64,000 bases of DNA from Dallia pectoralis (lineage: Eukaryota > Chordata > Actinopteri > Esociformes > Umbridae), in contig CM055758.1 in NCBI GenBank assembly GCA_029465975.1, positions 5,447,992 to 5,511,991 on the forward strand, in the 5' to 3' direction. Shown here in pieces: positions 1-11,340 of this stretch. Every line of letters starts with the position of its first letter. Within the stretch, counting starts at the first letter, position 1. The notes below the pieces were generated by a model, which saw nothing but the letters and a program-made list of their open reading frames with translations, was not told the origin of the DNA and ran no database searches. A program made the translations under genes and the position numbers.

Positions 1-600
1 CTGGTACTGACCCACCTTGTTACTGACCCACGTTGGTACTGACCCACCCTGGTACTGACCCACATTGGTACTGACCCACCTTGTTACTGACCCACATTGG
101 TACTGACCCACCCTGGTACTGACCCACCCTGGTACTGACCCACCTTGTTACTGACCCACATTGGTACTGACCCACCCTGGTACTGACCCACCTTGTTACT
201 GACCCACATTGGTACTGACCCACCCTGGTACTGACCCACCTTGGTACTGACCCACATTGGTACTGACCCACCCTGGCACTGACCCACATTGGTACTGACC
301 CTACCCTGATACTTCCCCGCCCTGGTACTGACCCAGATTGGTACTGACCCACCCTGGTACTGACCCACATTGGTACTGACCCACATTGGTACTGACCCAC
401 GTTCGTACTACCCCACCCTAGAACTGACCCACATGGGTACTACTCCACCCTGGTACTGACCCACCTTGGTACTGATCACATTGGCACTGACCCACCCTGG
501 TACTACCCCCCCCTGGTACTGACCTACCTTGGTACTGACCCACATTGGTACTGACCCACATTGGTACTGACCCACATTGGTACTGACCCACATTGGTCTC
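1..600. repeat. Minisatellite, 16-bp unit
   Basis: The unit is TACTGACCCACCCTGG with variants (cattgg, cttgtt, cgttgg). The period is 16 bp (successive tactga at 5, 21, 37, 53), giving about 37 copies. It is open in several frames only because of the repeat and is not coding. It lies in the intron downstream, in minus-strand sense, of the KIF26-like exon at 710-1044. Confidence 0.97.
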
Positions 601-709
601 TTGCATTACCGACACAGCGGCATGGGAGACACACAGTCAACAAACGCAAACAATTGCAAACGGCAAAAGAGCCAGACAAAGGTTATTGGGTAAAGTGTGG
701 CTGCCTCAC

Positions 710-1044
710 CTGATAAAGAAGGAGGCTGCAGCGGACGGTGTGTGGATGAACTGGGTGGAGCTGGACTGGGTGGAGCTAGACTGGGTGGAGCTGGGCTTGG
801 TTAAGATGGGCTGGTTGGAGCTGAGCCGGGTGGAGCTGGGCTGGGTGGAGCTTGGCTGGGTGGAGCTGGGCTGGGTGGAGCTGGGCTGGGTGGAGCTGGG
901 CTGGGTGGAGCTGGGCTGGGTGGAGCTGGGCTGGGTGGAGCTGGGCTTGGGCTGTGGGACAATCGGAGGGGTGGAAGCGTAGTCATAGACAGGGCCTTCG
1001 GGGGACATGTATTCTCTATCCACATCAGGGGCCGAGCCTAGAGT
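710..1044 (-). CDS. kif26: KIF26-type kinesin, exon with coding minisatellite (partial gene)
   Basis: On the minus strand a good acceptor (pyrimidine tract then cag, before 1044) opens an exon in phase 0. It reads TLGSAPDVDREYMSPEGPVY, then YDYASTPP, then about 13 five-residue units dominated by PSSTQ, then FIHTPSAAASFFIR, and ends at a consensus donor (AG|gtgagg) in phase 2. The segment SAAASFFIR is what I remember from the region just before the motor domain of KIF26A/KIF26B, where a basic RAAQKL segment follows; that next exon would lie left of the window. KIF26 proteins are non-motile kinesins that bind microtubules and act in growth-factor signalling and neuronal development (family knowledge). 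The phase-0 start matches the phase-0 end of the exon at 7978-8451. Other exons could lie between. The A or B paralogue is not resolved. Confidence 0.68.
745..955. repeat. 15-bp coding minisatellite inside KIF26-like exon
   Basis: The plus-strand unit is GGGCTGGGTGGAGCT, about 13-14 tandem copies. The unit length is a multiple of three, so on the minus strand each copy encodes Pro-Ser-Ser-Thr-Gln. Units at the C-terminal side of the tract are diverged (LSSNQ, PILTK, SSSTQ), while those at the N-terminal side are nearly identical. Confidence 0.93.
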
Positions 1045-1049
1045 CTGAA

Positions 1050-2405
1050 CAGGGATGAAAAGAGAGACGAATGAGAAAGAGACAGACGTTAACAGCAAAA
1101 TGGATAAATAAACAGAAAAAGGAATTCAACCAGAAAGTAGTATGGATAAGGAATGTTAATCTTCACTCACATGTTCTCCGGTAATCTAAAGGTTAACACA
1201 GGCTTTTATGCCAGACTACATATGAAATGGTCAGTGACCATTTAACAAAACCCCTAAACAGTCTACACATGAGAAATGTTCTACATTATACCCATGTATG
1301 GTCTATAATGTCTATAGGTTTATCCATGAATCCTACGACACACACACACACACACGCTATGTCAGGAGATCCAGGAGTTCCTAAATTGATATACAGTATA
1401 CTTTTTTTAGGAAGACAGTGTGTTAGAGGATTATATATCTACAAAAACGAAATGTACTGAGTCAATCCCTGTCTGTTGGAATCTCAAGTGTCGGCTGAAT
1501 TAAGAGACCTCCAAACTGACTTCAAAGACTCCACCAGGGATGTTCTTGTCAATCCCAGGGGAAAGTCAGGCAGGCCAATCTGTGGCAGGAAATGACCAAA
1601 AGAATATGGCTGCTGGTGGTTGCTGCAGCTGTAGTTTGGTAACGGTAACCGTGGTACCCTATGCACACAGCTGGGTGACCGCTAGAGAACTGGCAGGTCA
1701 CAGGCTTACAGATTTGGTTATTAGCTGTGGCCTGATATGCAGATATGCCGTCTGTTCGTTTCCGCTGGCAACTGTTGCCAGGGAAGTGACATTTCATCTA
1801 TTTCTGTTCCTTGTTTTCTCTTTTCATTTGCTCTCCTCTCTCGTTCATCTCTTCACTCTGTGAGGAAACAAAAGTGCTGAGCCTCCGCTTGGCTCTGTTC
1901 ACGGTGGATTACCGCGGCAACGGCCGCGTGGCGCCGGCGTATGGCGGAGGGTCCATTGTTCGGGCCGTGTGACGGTGATGTCGCCGAGCCAGCTAACAGG
2001 ATTACGGGGACACGCGACATCCGGCCCACCGCGACACCGCCGACACACAGAGACAGGAAGGAGTCCACCGCACGAAGCTGCCACACAGACAGTGCCAACA
2101 TGGGCCCTGTGCTCTGCTGAAGTCACTCCAGACCTGTATCGAGGAGGGCCAGTACCCGCTAGTGGTACAGGTAGATTACAGAAAACCCATGCAGAGTCAA
2201 CTATGGTCAGTAGTCCATCTGCTGCATTGGTTCCGGCAAGAACAGATTAATTGACGAGACCGAACAGAACCTTGTGATCTGAATGACGATAACCTACTAC
2301 GACAAACTTTGACGTTGTTACATAATTGTCAGATCTCTACAGAGATTGCACACCTACTATGCTGAGAAACCTAATGTGTTTGCTTTGTTACTGGTTCATT
2401 TGCCT
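1050..2405. other. Intronic sequence of the KIF26-like gene, no gene seen
   Basis: Unique-looking sequence with a short (CA)n at about 1338-1356. No exon with paired splice sites and a plausible reading frame was found. The stretch at about 1900-2110 is CpG-rich but shows no protein similarity I recognise. Confidence 0.5.
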
Positions 2406-2409
2406 CAGT

Positions 2410-3048
2410 GAACCGCCCACCAGGTACACAACACAGCAGGCTGTTCCATGTAACCCCCTATAAGCGACACAACACAGCAGGCTGTTCCATGTAACCCCTA
2501 TCAGGTACACAACACAGCAGGGCTGTTCCATGTAACCCCCTACCAGATACACAACACAGCAGGCTGTTCCATGTAACCCCCTACCAGATACACAACACAG
2601 CAGGGCTGTTCCATGTAACCCCCTACCAGGTACACAACACAACAGGCTGTTCCATGTAACCCCTATCAGGTACACAACACAGCAGGGCTGTTCCATGTAA
2701 CCCCCTACCAGGTACACAACACAGCAGGGCTGTTCCATGTAACCCCCTACCAGGTACACAACACAACAGGCTGTTCCATGTAACCCCCTACCAGGTACAC
2801 AACACAACAGGCTGTTCCATGTAACCCCCTACCAGGTACACAACACAGCAGGGCTGTTCCATGTAACCCCCTACCAGGTACACAACACAGCAGGGCTGTT
2901 CCATGTAACCCCCTACCAGGTACACAACACAGCAGGGCTGTTCCATGTAACCCCCTACCAGGTACACAACACAGCAGGGCTGTTCCATGTAACCCCCTAT
3001 CAGGTACACAACACAGCAGGGCTGTTCCATGTAACCCCCTACCAGCCT
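2410..3048. repeat. Minisatellite, about 42-bp unit
   Basis: The unit starts CCAGGTACACAACACAGCAG and continues through ggctgttccatgtaaccccct. Units are 40-42 bp, about 15 copies, with one-base length variants (cagg/caggg, cccc/ccccc). The resulting 139- and 109-residue open frames are artefacts. Confidence 0.96.
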
Positions 3049-4430
3049 GAACACAATGCGTGTGCTGGTAAATCCTAACAGATATCTAACAGCAACAGGT
3101 AACCCAGATACTCTCATTATTTAGTTCCCTTGATTCACTGGTAGTCACAGTATTGGATCCAGAATGAGGAACCTAATCCAAGAGGCTGACAGCTCCATTA
3201 CAAGTGTGGGAAAACATCCTCTCCCCCTGTGGCAGCTAAATGTGATACAGAGGCTTCGGGAACCACTCAAACACCCGGGTCCTGTTTAACGGTGCTGCAT
3301 ATTATTATCCCTGTCTCATCTCATCCAACCTATTACACACGTGTAACGAGCGTGTTCTAACTCCAACCTCACGCGTGTCCAGGCCGGTCAGAGGAGAGGC
3401 GGGCCAGTTAATGGAGACGTAGTTCTGCCGGGCGCCTCTCTACGGGTCTCAGCTGGAGGTCTGATGTTAACGTCAGGAAGAACAGAGAGCTGGTGCTGTT
3501 AATACTAATGGACAGGCGTGTTAAGAACTAATAAGGTGCTGGTCCTCTGTGCCAACCGGCAACTACATGAAATAAGGTGAATCTCCCCGGTTGATGGATA
3601 AGGGAACTGGATCGGGAGCGGTGCCGGCGAAGCACGGTAACACGGGCAGTGTGACAGCGCATGTTGCTACGGCGATCAGGCACTGAGGTGGACCGGTCGG
3701 TGATCATGTGATCAATCGTTTATAATTCTGCTGGCGCTGGCGCCGGTTCGCTAGATCTGAGGTTGACCCCTCCTCACATTGGATTGAAATCACACACGAT
3801 CATCTATCGACGCGTCGATATCAGCCAGTGAGTTTTGGATTTCGCTTTCGGGTGAAAAGACGACAGATCTCTCCGGCATAGTTACGTGCCCTTTATAATC
3901 ACGGACCGGTCCAAGGAGGAAGCGGGGCAGTGAGGCATGATGGATGTCGGCTGCACCTACCCCCCCCCATACAACCCCACCCACCACCCCCCACCCAGGT
4001 GTGGCCAAGATCCCATCTGTTAGCACAGAGAGGACGAATTAATGCGGCTGGCCGTTCTCCTCCCACTTTCGTTCCCTTTATTTCTCTCGGTCGAAATGTA
4101 AACCTGGCAGACTCCCGTTCTCTCTCCCCACCTCATCGTTCTGTGAGTCACGTCGTTTTTTGTGTGTGAGCGACATCAGAGCGTTCCAGACAACGAAGCC
4201 CCTGGCCGGGCGAGCGAGACGGTGACTCCCTCAGAGCGTTACTGACAAACCCTCCGCGCATCTCCATCCTCACCTCGCCCACCACCTCCCTGAAGAAATC
4301 AAGGGCCCGTCTTACATTCACAGGCAAGGTCATTCCTGGCCTTTAAAATCCTACGGCTTCTGTGGTGTTCCGAGTTGTTTTGTTTAAAATCGGAGGAGGA
4401 GTGTTGAGAATTTAAAAGACCAAACCCACA
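3049..4430. other. Intronic sequence, nothing coding seen
   Basis: Single-copy-looking sequence inside the presumed KIF26-like intron. It contains a C-rich run at about 3957-3995. No exon or RNA gene is supported. Confidence 0.5.
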
Positions 4431-4685
4431 CACAGACACACACACAGATGCACCTGCGGCTGCTTATGTACATTGGCGCGCACACACAACCAAAAAAACA
4501 CACATGCACACAACCAAACAAAAACATGCAGGAACACACACACACACCAAACAGAAACATGCAGGAACACACACACACCAAACAGAAACGTGCAGGAACA
4601 CACACACACACACACACACACCAAACAGAAACATGCAGGAACACACACACACCAAACAGAAACCTGCAGGAACACACACACTCTT
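4430..4685. repeat. CA-rich compound minisatellite
   Basis: Alternating (CA)n tracts and a block reading CCAAACAGAAACATGCAGGA recur about five times with variable CA length. The overlapping cysteine- and threonine-rich open frames are simple-repeat artefacts. Confidence 0.93.
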
Positions 4686-4769
4686 GTTAGTGTTTTCTGT
4701 ATAATGCAAGACCGATTGGCCGCACTGAAAGACACACACTCCGTGAAAAGCATTAGCCTCCCAATTAAC

Positions 4770-5075
4770 TCCCACCTAGCTCCCAACTGGCTCCCAACTG
4801 GCTCCCAACTGGCTCCCAACTAGCTCCCACCTAGCTCCCAACTAGCTCCCACCTAGCACCCAACTGGCTCCCAACTGGCTCCCAACTAGCTCCCACCTAG
4901 CTCCCAACTGGCTCCCAACTGGCTCCCAACTAGCTCCCAACTAGCTCCCACCTAGCTCCCAACTGGCTCCCAACTGGCTCCCAACTGGCTCCCACCTAGC
5001 TCCCAACTGGCTCCCACCTAGCTCCCAACTGGCTCCCAACTGGCTCCCAACTGGCTCCCAACTGGCTCCCGATTA
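4770..5075. repeat. Minisatellite, 11-bp unit
   Basis: The unit is CTCCCAACTGG, with the alternative forms CTCCCAACTAG and CTCCCACCTAG, about 27 tandem copies. The three unit types are interspersed, which suggests unequal exchange or gene conversion. Confidence 0.96.
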
Positions 5076-6050
5076 GCTCTGCATTACAGAGGCACTTGTG
5101 GGAGGAGAACGCCAGAGGATAAAACACACAAAATAAACATCGGGAGCAGATTGCCGAGCTGCACACAAGAAACCTTTTTAATACACTACCGTCTGAATAT
5201 ACATTGCCGTTTCCACACTACACATATTTGATCAGGGATTACAGTGTACGCCAAGGAGTTTCGTGACACGCCGTATGGAAGCCCGGAAGCATTTCCTCTT
5301 CCAGCCCAGACAGGGCATTAGAAACTCATTTTCTGTTCAGTTGGAGAATAAAGCATTGAAGCTATCTCACCGATGTGTGTCCGTTATAAAACAAGTCCAG
5401 CCTGAGGCTTGCATTGGGTCATCGGGTCAACTCCACCGAGAACCGCCCCCGCCGACTGTGGCTGTCAATCGACGCCGAAGACAGATGATAAGCCAATGAG
5501 ATCGGCCCTGTTGTCATTGCAGAGTGATCCCTCCCGTCCAATCAAGCGTGTGTCTCCATCACAGACGCTCGTCCTTTTCTCATTAGTTAAATCTCTATCA
5601 AGGTAAATTGGTATAAATCCCATTCTGATCGTCGGCGTCTTCCACACCGTTAAAAATGTCGCTGAGCACCTCGCTAATTTCGCCCAGCGATCAATAGCGG
5701 CCATTCTCTCTGTGGATTTTCAAATGACCTCAGCCTACATTTGCATATCCAATCATCTCACCATTGATTTCCGGCCCTCATTACAGGCCCGTCACACACA
5801 GGAGCGGAATGCCTAATCTCTCGGAGTGCCCGTACCCAGGGTTTAAACATGGGTTATGTTTCAAATGCAACGGCAGAGAAGCAGTAAAGCGTCAATCTGG
5901 ACCCACTTGGCGTGAGGGCGTGTGGGGGTCAGGAGGTCACGGCGGCATCGCAAAACGTTAATTGTCTCGTCAGTGGGGTTGGGAGACAGTTGGCACCGCC
6001 AGGGTGAATGGAGAGTACCTGTGTAGCGCTGAGGTCAAAAACGGCCACCC
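5076..6050. other. Unique intronic sequence, candidate conserved non-coding block
   Basis: No exon is supported. The part at about 5590-5790 is AT-balanced and low in repeats. It carries an octamer-like ATTTGCATAT at about 5738 and homeodomain-type ATTGATTT/ATCAAT cores. This composition is typical of vertebrate non-coding enhancers, but conservation cannot be tested here. Confidence 0.3.
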
Positions 6051-6054
6051 GTAA

Positions 6055-6953
6055 AGACAATCATCCCCTGGAAGCTGTCCTTCCATATTCATCATCCCCT
6101 GGAAGCTGTCCTTCCACATTTATCATCCCCTGGAAGCTGTCCTTCCACATTTATCATCCCCTGGAAGCTGTCCTTCCACATTTATCATCCACTGGTAACT
6201 GTCATTCCACATTTATCATCCCTTCGTAGCTGTCCTTCCACATTTATCATCCACTTGTAGCTGTCCTTCCATATTCATCATCCCTTCGTAGCTGTCCTTC
6301 CGTATTCATCATCCCCTCGTAGCTGTCCTTCCATATTTATCATCCCCTCGTAGCTGTCCTTCCATATTCATCATCCCCTCGTACCTGTCCTTCCATATTC
6401 ATCATCCCCGCGTAGCTGTCCTTCCATATTCATCATCCCCGCGTAGCTGTCGTTCCATATTCATCATCCCCGCGTAGCTGTCCTTCCATATTCATCATCC
6501 CCTCGTAGCTCTCGTTCCATATTCATCATCCCTTCGTTGCTCTCCTTCCATATTCATCATCCCTTCGTTGCTCTCCTTCCATATTCATCATCCCTTCGTT
6601 GCTCTCCTTCCATATTCATCATCCCCTCCTAGCTGTCCTTCCATATTCATCATCCCCTCGTTGCTCTCCTTCCATATTCATCATCCCTTCGTTGCTCTCC
6701 TTCCATATTCATCATCCCTTCGTTGCTCTCCTTCCATATTCATCATCCCCGCCTAGCTGTCCTTCCATATTCATCATCCCCTCGTTGCTCTCCATCCGTA
6801 TTCATCATCCCCTCGTAGCTGTCCTTCCGTATTCATCATCCCTTCGTAGCTGTCCTTCCGTATTCATCATCCCCTCGTAGCTGTCCTTCCGTATTCATCA
6901 TCCCTTCGTAGCTGTCCTTCCGTATTCATCATCCCCTCGTAGCTGTCCTTTGG
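6055..6953. repeat. Minisatellite, 31-bp unit
   Basis: The unit contains CATCCCCTCGTAGCTGTCCT followed by tccatattcat. The period is 31 bp, about 29 copies. Sub-variants (gtagctgtc, gttgctctc, gcgtagctg; catatt/cgtatt/cacatt) are grouped regionally, which shows stepwise expansion. Peptide-like open frames here are spurious. Confidence 0.97.
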
Positions 6954-7977
6954 CCATTCTTTCTCATGATAACGATGTCCGACACTTGAATATGCAATAG
7001 AGACTGAGATGCTACAATATCTGTTTGCTGGTGTCTCTCTCGGGAGGAGACGATAAGCCGTGGCTTTATTTACCGTCTGTCATCCTTAGCCCCTATGGGT
7101 GGATGGACGCCATTATGTTTCACAAGGGGGAATTAATTGAATCCCTCCGAACAAACAGGGGCTGGCCGAACAGGTAAACGGATGAAATCAATTGATTAAC
7201 ATGCACGAGGACGTCTCTGTCAATGGAGCAGTGGAACAGATCGTCTATCTAAAAAACCGACGGGACAAAGCCATTTGATCTCCTCCCCTACGTGTTCACC
7301 GAGCCATCGGCAGACGCCTGCCTTGACCGACAGCGATCGCGACAAGCGGGGGAGCTGATTAACACCCCAAATGACATAATCAGAAGATGACATCTCATTG
7401 AGGAGCATGAAGGTCCCCGGGGTTTGGCAGTCCTGACGGGACACAAACACCGTGTCGTACTGAGAACACGGCAGCCTTGAACCGGGTGTGACTGTCGTGA
7501 TGAGGTGATTACAGGACCGGCCGTAAAACTGACACGCCGAGACGTTTAATGAAACCTAATAAATATCGCCTGTGCGTTCTGCCTAAAACCATAAACTAGC
7601 GTTTCTTTCGAACGCACACCGTCAGTGTCACTCTCAACATGCCCGGCACCAAACAGAGGCGTCTTTTTTCCGACTGATCCGGGTATTAGTCATGACTAAA
7701 GTGAAAACAAACAACATTCATTCTTTACTGACAAAAGCCGGACCCATTCAAGGTGTCTTTAAAATTAAAATTTGTGTCTTAAAGGGGCTTAAACAGCTTT
7801 ACGAAAGAAGACTGCGCGTAACGCATTCGTAATCACATGTGTACGATGTGTCTGATTTGACCGCCCAGAACAAATTCTTTGTTTGTCGCAAACTTCCCTG
7901 GCAATAAAGCTCTTTCTGTTGAATGACCTCCAGCCCAAAACACTTCCATCTAACAAAACAAGGAAACGGGAGCTTAC
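6954..7977. other. Unique intronic sequence next to KIF26-like exon
   Basis: No other exon is supported. The part at about 7030-7200 has ATTA/TAAT-rich motifs (GGGGGAATTAATTGAATC, ATCAATTGATTAAC), like a homeodomain-binding non-coding element. Function is inference only. Confidence 0.3.
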
Positions 7978-8451
7978 GGTTGTAGAATGTGGCCGGTGAT
8001 CCCTCCTGGCGCGGGACACTCTCCACACGCCTTCCAGGTAGTGCTGTGTCTGCATAGGTACCGGTTTAACCGTAGCCAAGCTGGCGTCTTTGGACCCGGC
8101 CACGTAGCTGCTCTGGATCCCACCCCACCAATGAGGTCCCCTTCGGCCACTTTCTCCGGCTATCCAACCGTCGTTCGGCCTGGGCTCCGGCATCACAGGA
8201 ACCAGATCGGCGAGGTGCGGCTTCTTGGCCGTCGGGTCGTCTGCGGAGAACAGGGGAGGCCCAGAGGATCCGGTCCGCGGGTCGGGCATGTCTCCGGTGA
8301 GGCCCATGGCTTTCTGCAGGGCCAGACGTCTCAGCTGGTGGAGGGCGGTGCCACAGACCTGACACAGGCTGTCCCCTTTGGCACCCCTGCCCACGTGACG
8401 CCACTGAAGACGTTGGAGCTTGTCAAACAGGAACGCCGCAAAGCCTGGGTC
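7978..8451 (-). CDS. kif26: KIF26-type kinesin, N-terminal Cys-rich exon (partial gene)
   Basis: On the minus strand the acceptor (tttctccacag) precedes DPGFAAFLFDKLQRLQWRHV. The exon continues with a Cys-x-x-Cys segment (CQVCGTALHQLRRLALQKAM) and later MQTQHYLEGVWRVSRA. It ends at a consensus donor (ACC|gtaagc), 158 codons, phase 0 at both ends. From memory, KIF26A/B have the same order: DPxxxALLLDKL, a CxxC helix with LTREAL, then an IQAQQCLEGMWSVSR-like segment. All this lies upstream of the kinesin motor. KIF26 members lack normal ATPase motility and act as microtubule-bound signalling regulators (family knowledge). The preceding exon, expected to carry another CxxC motif, was not located in the window. 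The exon is split from the exon at 710-1044 by a roughly 7-kb intron full of minisatellites. Confidence 0.75.
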
Positions 8452-8519
8452 CTGTGGAGAAACAACCAGTCACCTAGCAGATCAGCAAATATACTCCAAC
8501 CCCTAAGCCAACACCTAAC

Positions 8520-8805
8520 CAGTAAACGAAACCCTTAAACCTAACCATAACCTCTAAACCTAATCTCTAACGTCTAAACCTAACCCTTGAACCTAACCCC
8601 TCACCTCAAAACCTAACGCCTAACATATTAGCCTAATCTCTAATCCTAAACCTAACCTCTAAACTTAACTTCAAAACCTAACCCCTAACCTACAAACCTA
8701 ACCCTTAAACCTCTCACCTCAAAACCTAATGCCTAACATATTAGCCTAATCTCTAACCCTAAACCTAACCTCTAAATTTAACCTCCAAACCTAACCCTAA
8801 TCCAG
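8520..8805. repeat. Degenerate CCTAAC-type repeat
   Basis: Many irregular copies of AACCTAACC, AAACCTAACCTCTAA and similar. It resembles degenerate vertebrate telomere hexamer (CCCTAA) but is not in register. It lies 70 bp upstream (minus-strand sense) of the KIF26-like exon. Confidence 0.75.
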
Positions 8806-11195
8806 ATTGAAGCATTTCATTTCTGATATGTCATAGTGCTCGTTATTACCCCAGAAAACATACAGTGTTGGACACACACACACACACACGCTGCAGCTTT
8901 ATAAACACATGCAGTCACACACGCGGGCTCCGGGCGGTAATCATCACTGACCGTCTCAGTGATCGTCATGACTACCACATACAGTCGTCAACTCAATGAC
9001 CCTCAATGAAAGATGGGCATCCAACGGTCTCAAACGAACACCGCACCGCTGCAGGAGGAAACGTTATTTATTACTCCGAGAGAAAACTGTTCCAAACAAA
9101 GCAAAGAGACTGCCCCAGGGTTCCAGATTGGAAAGAACTAGTACCCCCCCCCATGAAGATGAGAGGAAGAGGAAAAAATGAGGCAAAAAGACAGGATAAA
9201 GTCTACACTGATGCTTTGCTCCTGGTTGTAATTTGCTGATTGCTGGTGTGAGATTTCTGCAGGGGTACATATGAATGTGTGCAAAGTAACAGATTTGCTG
9301 GAATAGCTCTCATCAACTGCCATAGTTAAGACACTGTACAAGACGAGAAAATAAACAGGTTTCTTTGCATTTTTTTAAATGTTAATAGAAGATAGTGGTT
9401 TACTGTTCATTTCACGATATTTAGTTAAAACAAGGTGTGTTGTTAATCCATTAGAGCTCGAGTAATATCAATATAACAGCTGTGTAACACATTTTTTGAT
9501 CTCCTTGCTAGACACCGAAAAAGGCAATGCAAGCCACTATAGGCGAACTCCATCACCACTCCCCAACACGGCAACGTTGTCGTGAAATTGTAAATATCTT
9601 TCCAATCATTGTTTAAAAACCTGCCCTGAACAGAGTCCTTGTGCTGAATGGACCCAAACCCATATGACCGAACCTAAACACACAGTAAACCCGCACAGCT
9701 GCGCGAACCCTGAAAACACACAACACTCTCTAATATACTGCGTCTCGGCTCCGCCGGCTGTTGCGTCTCAGTCGCGGGCGGTCCACGTCTGTCACCGAGG
9801 TTTATGTGGCGTGCTGGAATGAGCCAGAGGTCAAAGGTCAGGGCCAGAGGCAGCCGTCCCCTGCAACAGGAGTCATTTGATTTGCAATGCTTTTGTCTGC
9901 GGCAGGGGTCCCGGGATTGGCCCGTGCACGGGGGTTTTACGTCTGCTGGAGGAGACAGGGAGTGTGGAAGGCTGTTCTGCGCTCAGCGGAAGTCCACGTT
10001 CCCACTTCAACCAAGTCGAGGCAAGAAGAGCTATTCAGATGGAGCTGTGACGAATGAAAAACCAACTGAAGTGAGTGGCCGGGAACAAAGTAAAAATGCC
10101 TAATTGAGTTATTGCCTTTATACTGGAGTCTGGATGTTAGAACATCTGTTCTGGACTGTTGGTAAAATGATGCATTAGAAAAATCCCCATCCTCGACCAA
10201 ACAAAACCATCTTCACTGTTTGTCTACAGCAGCTGTTGAGCGTGTAAATGTCCCGCAAACAGATTTAAGACGCAAGACAGACAAAGCGTCGTTTTAACCC
10301 CCGACTCGCCCTCTTTCTGTGTACAACGAGCCCACATGCGACACCACAACAGCGGTGCCTCTATTTGTCCGGACAGATTTACCAGCACGCTTTTGGCTTC
10401 GCGGTTTCCATTGTCCGAGTAGATGCCGGGGTCCTCAGCCAAAAAGAAGAGATCGCGAGGGGTCGTGACCTCCCTTTGTCAGGCTTTGTTAATGACTTGG
10501 CGTCTTTGAATGGGAGCATATCCCAGGAGCGTCTCTTCTCCGCGTGTGCCGGGAGGCCAGGCCGGCATGACCATAGATTCCGGCACAGGCGCAGATAGTC
10601 GGCCACACTGTGGTGTCACTTTGAGGGCCACTGCAATGGCTTTACGAGCACAATCTGGCCTGCCATTGCATTGCTTTGAATGAGGAGACGAGGGGGGAGG
10701 AGCTTATATTGTAGGGAATCGGGGACACGATATGACTGGACCGAGGGAGATTTAAAATGGAGGACGACGCCGAGGAAAAACCTGTAGCTTTCAGATGTTT
10801 CTCGAGACATATTATGGTTATAACGTCCAGAGTCAGAACCGCTCTGAACTGTTCATATGTTTGTGTTCTGAAAGCGTCTGCCGTGTTAAAACACCCTGAC
10901 TTTTGGCCACTTGTCATATCCTTATATCTATGGCACTATCCATTCAGGGCCTTTGTCTACGCCTCGCTGAAGAGAAAATGGTCTATGGTGCAATTTTCTG
11001 TCTTGTTAGGTAGCAATTCAAAGAGAAAAGGAGAGAGGGAGAGAGAAAGAGGGGTCGTGAAAGGAGGCAGTGTGGGTGTGGGCAGGGGGAAGAGAGAGAT
11101 TGAAAGAGTGAAAGAGAGAGAAGAATGTAAAGACGCACATCGCGATGAAAATGCTCCGTGAAACTCTATGGGACAGTTGTATGGAACCGGCAAAT
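8806..11195. other. Non-coding sequence, no gene seen
   Basis: Contains a short (CA)n at about 8875-8890 and a GA-rich tract at about 11030-11125. Scanned for the missing 5' KIF26-like exon (CxxC, Leu/Lys-rich helix) without success. Confidence 0.45.
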
Positions 11196-11197
11196 AT

Positions 11198-11340
11198 ATT
11201 CAATCAATCAAATTTATTTAATAAAGCCCTTTTTATAACGAAGTGGTCACAAAGTGCTTTTACAAACACCCAGCCTGAAACCTGACAGAGCAGACATCCA
11301 CAAGTTGATACACAGAGGCTAGGAAAAACTCAATTAGGAC
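11198..11340. mobile_element. Fragment of a dispersed teleost repeat
   Basis: It starts with CAATCAATCAAATTTATTTA and runs through aaagccct, cacaaagtgctt and cacccagcctgaaa to ggctaggaaaaactc. I recognise this string as a short interspersed element seen very widely in fish genomes. The class is not assigned, and no target duplication was seen. Confidence 0.6.

Noticed and set aside
2388..3117. 139- and 109-codon Cys/Val-rich open frames
   Set aside because: Direct translations of the 42-bp minisatellite.
8520..8805. Interstitial telomere array
   Set aside because: CCTAAC-like words are irregular and out of register. A true CCCTAA array would be strict, so it is called only a degenerate repeat.
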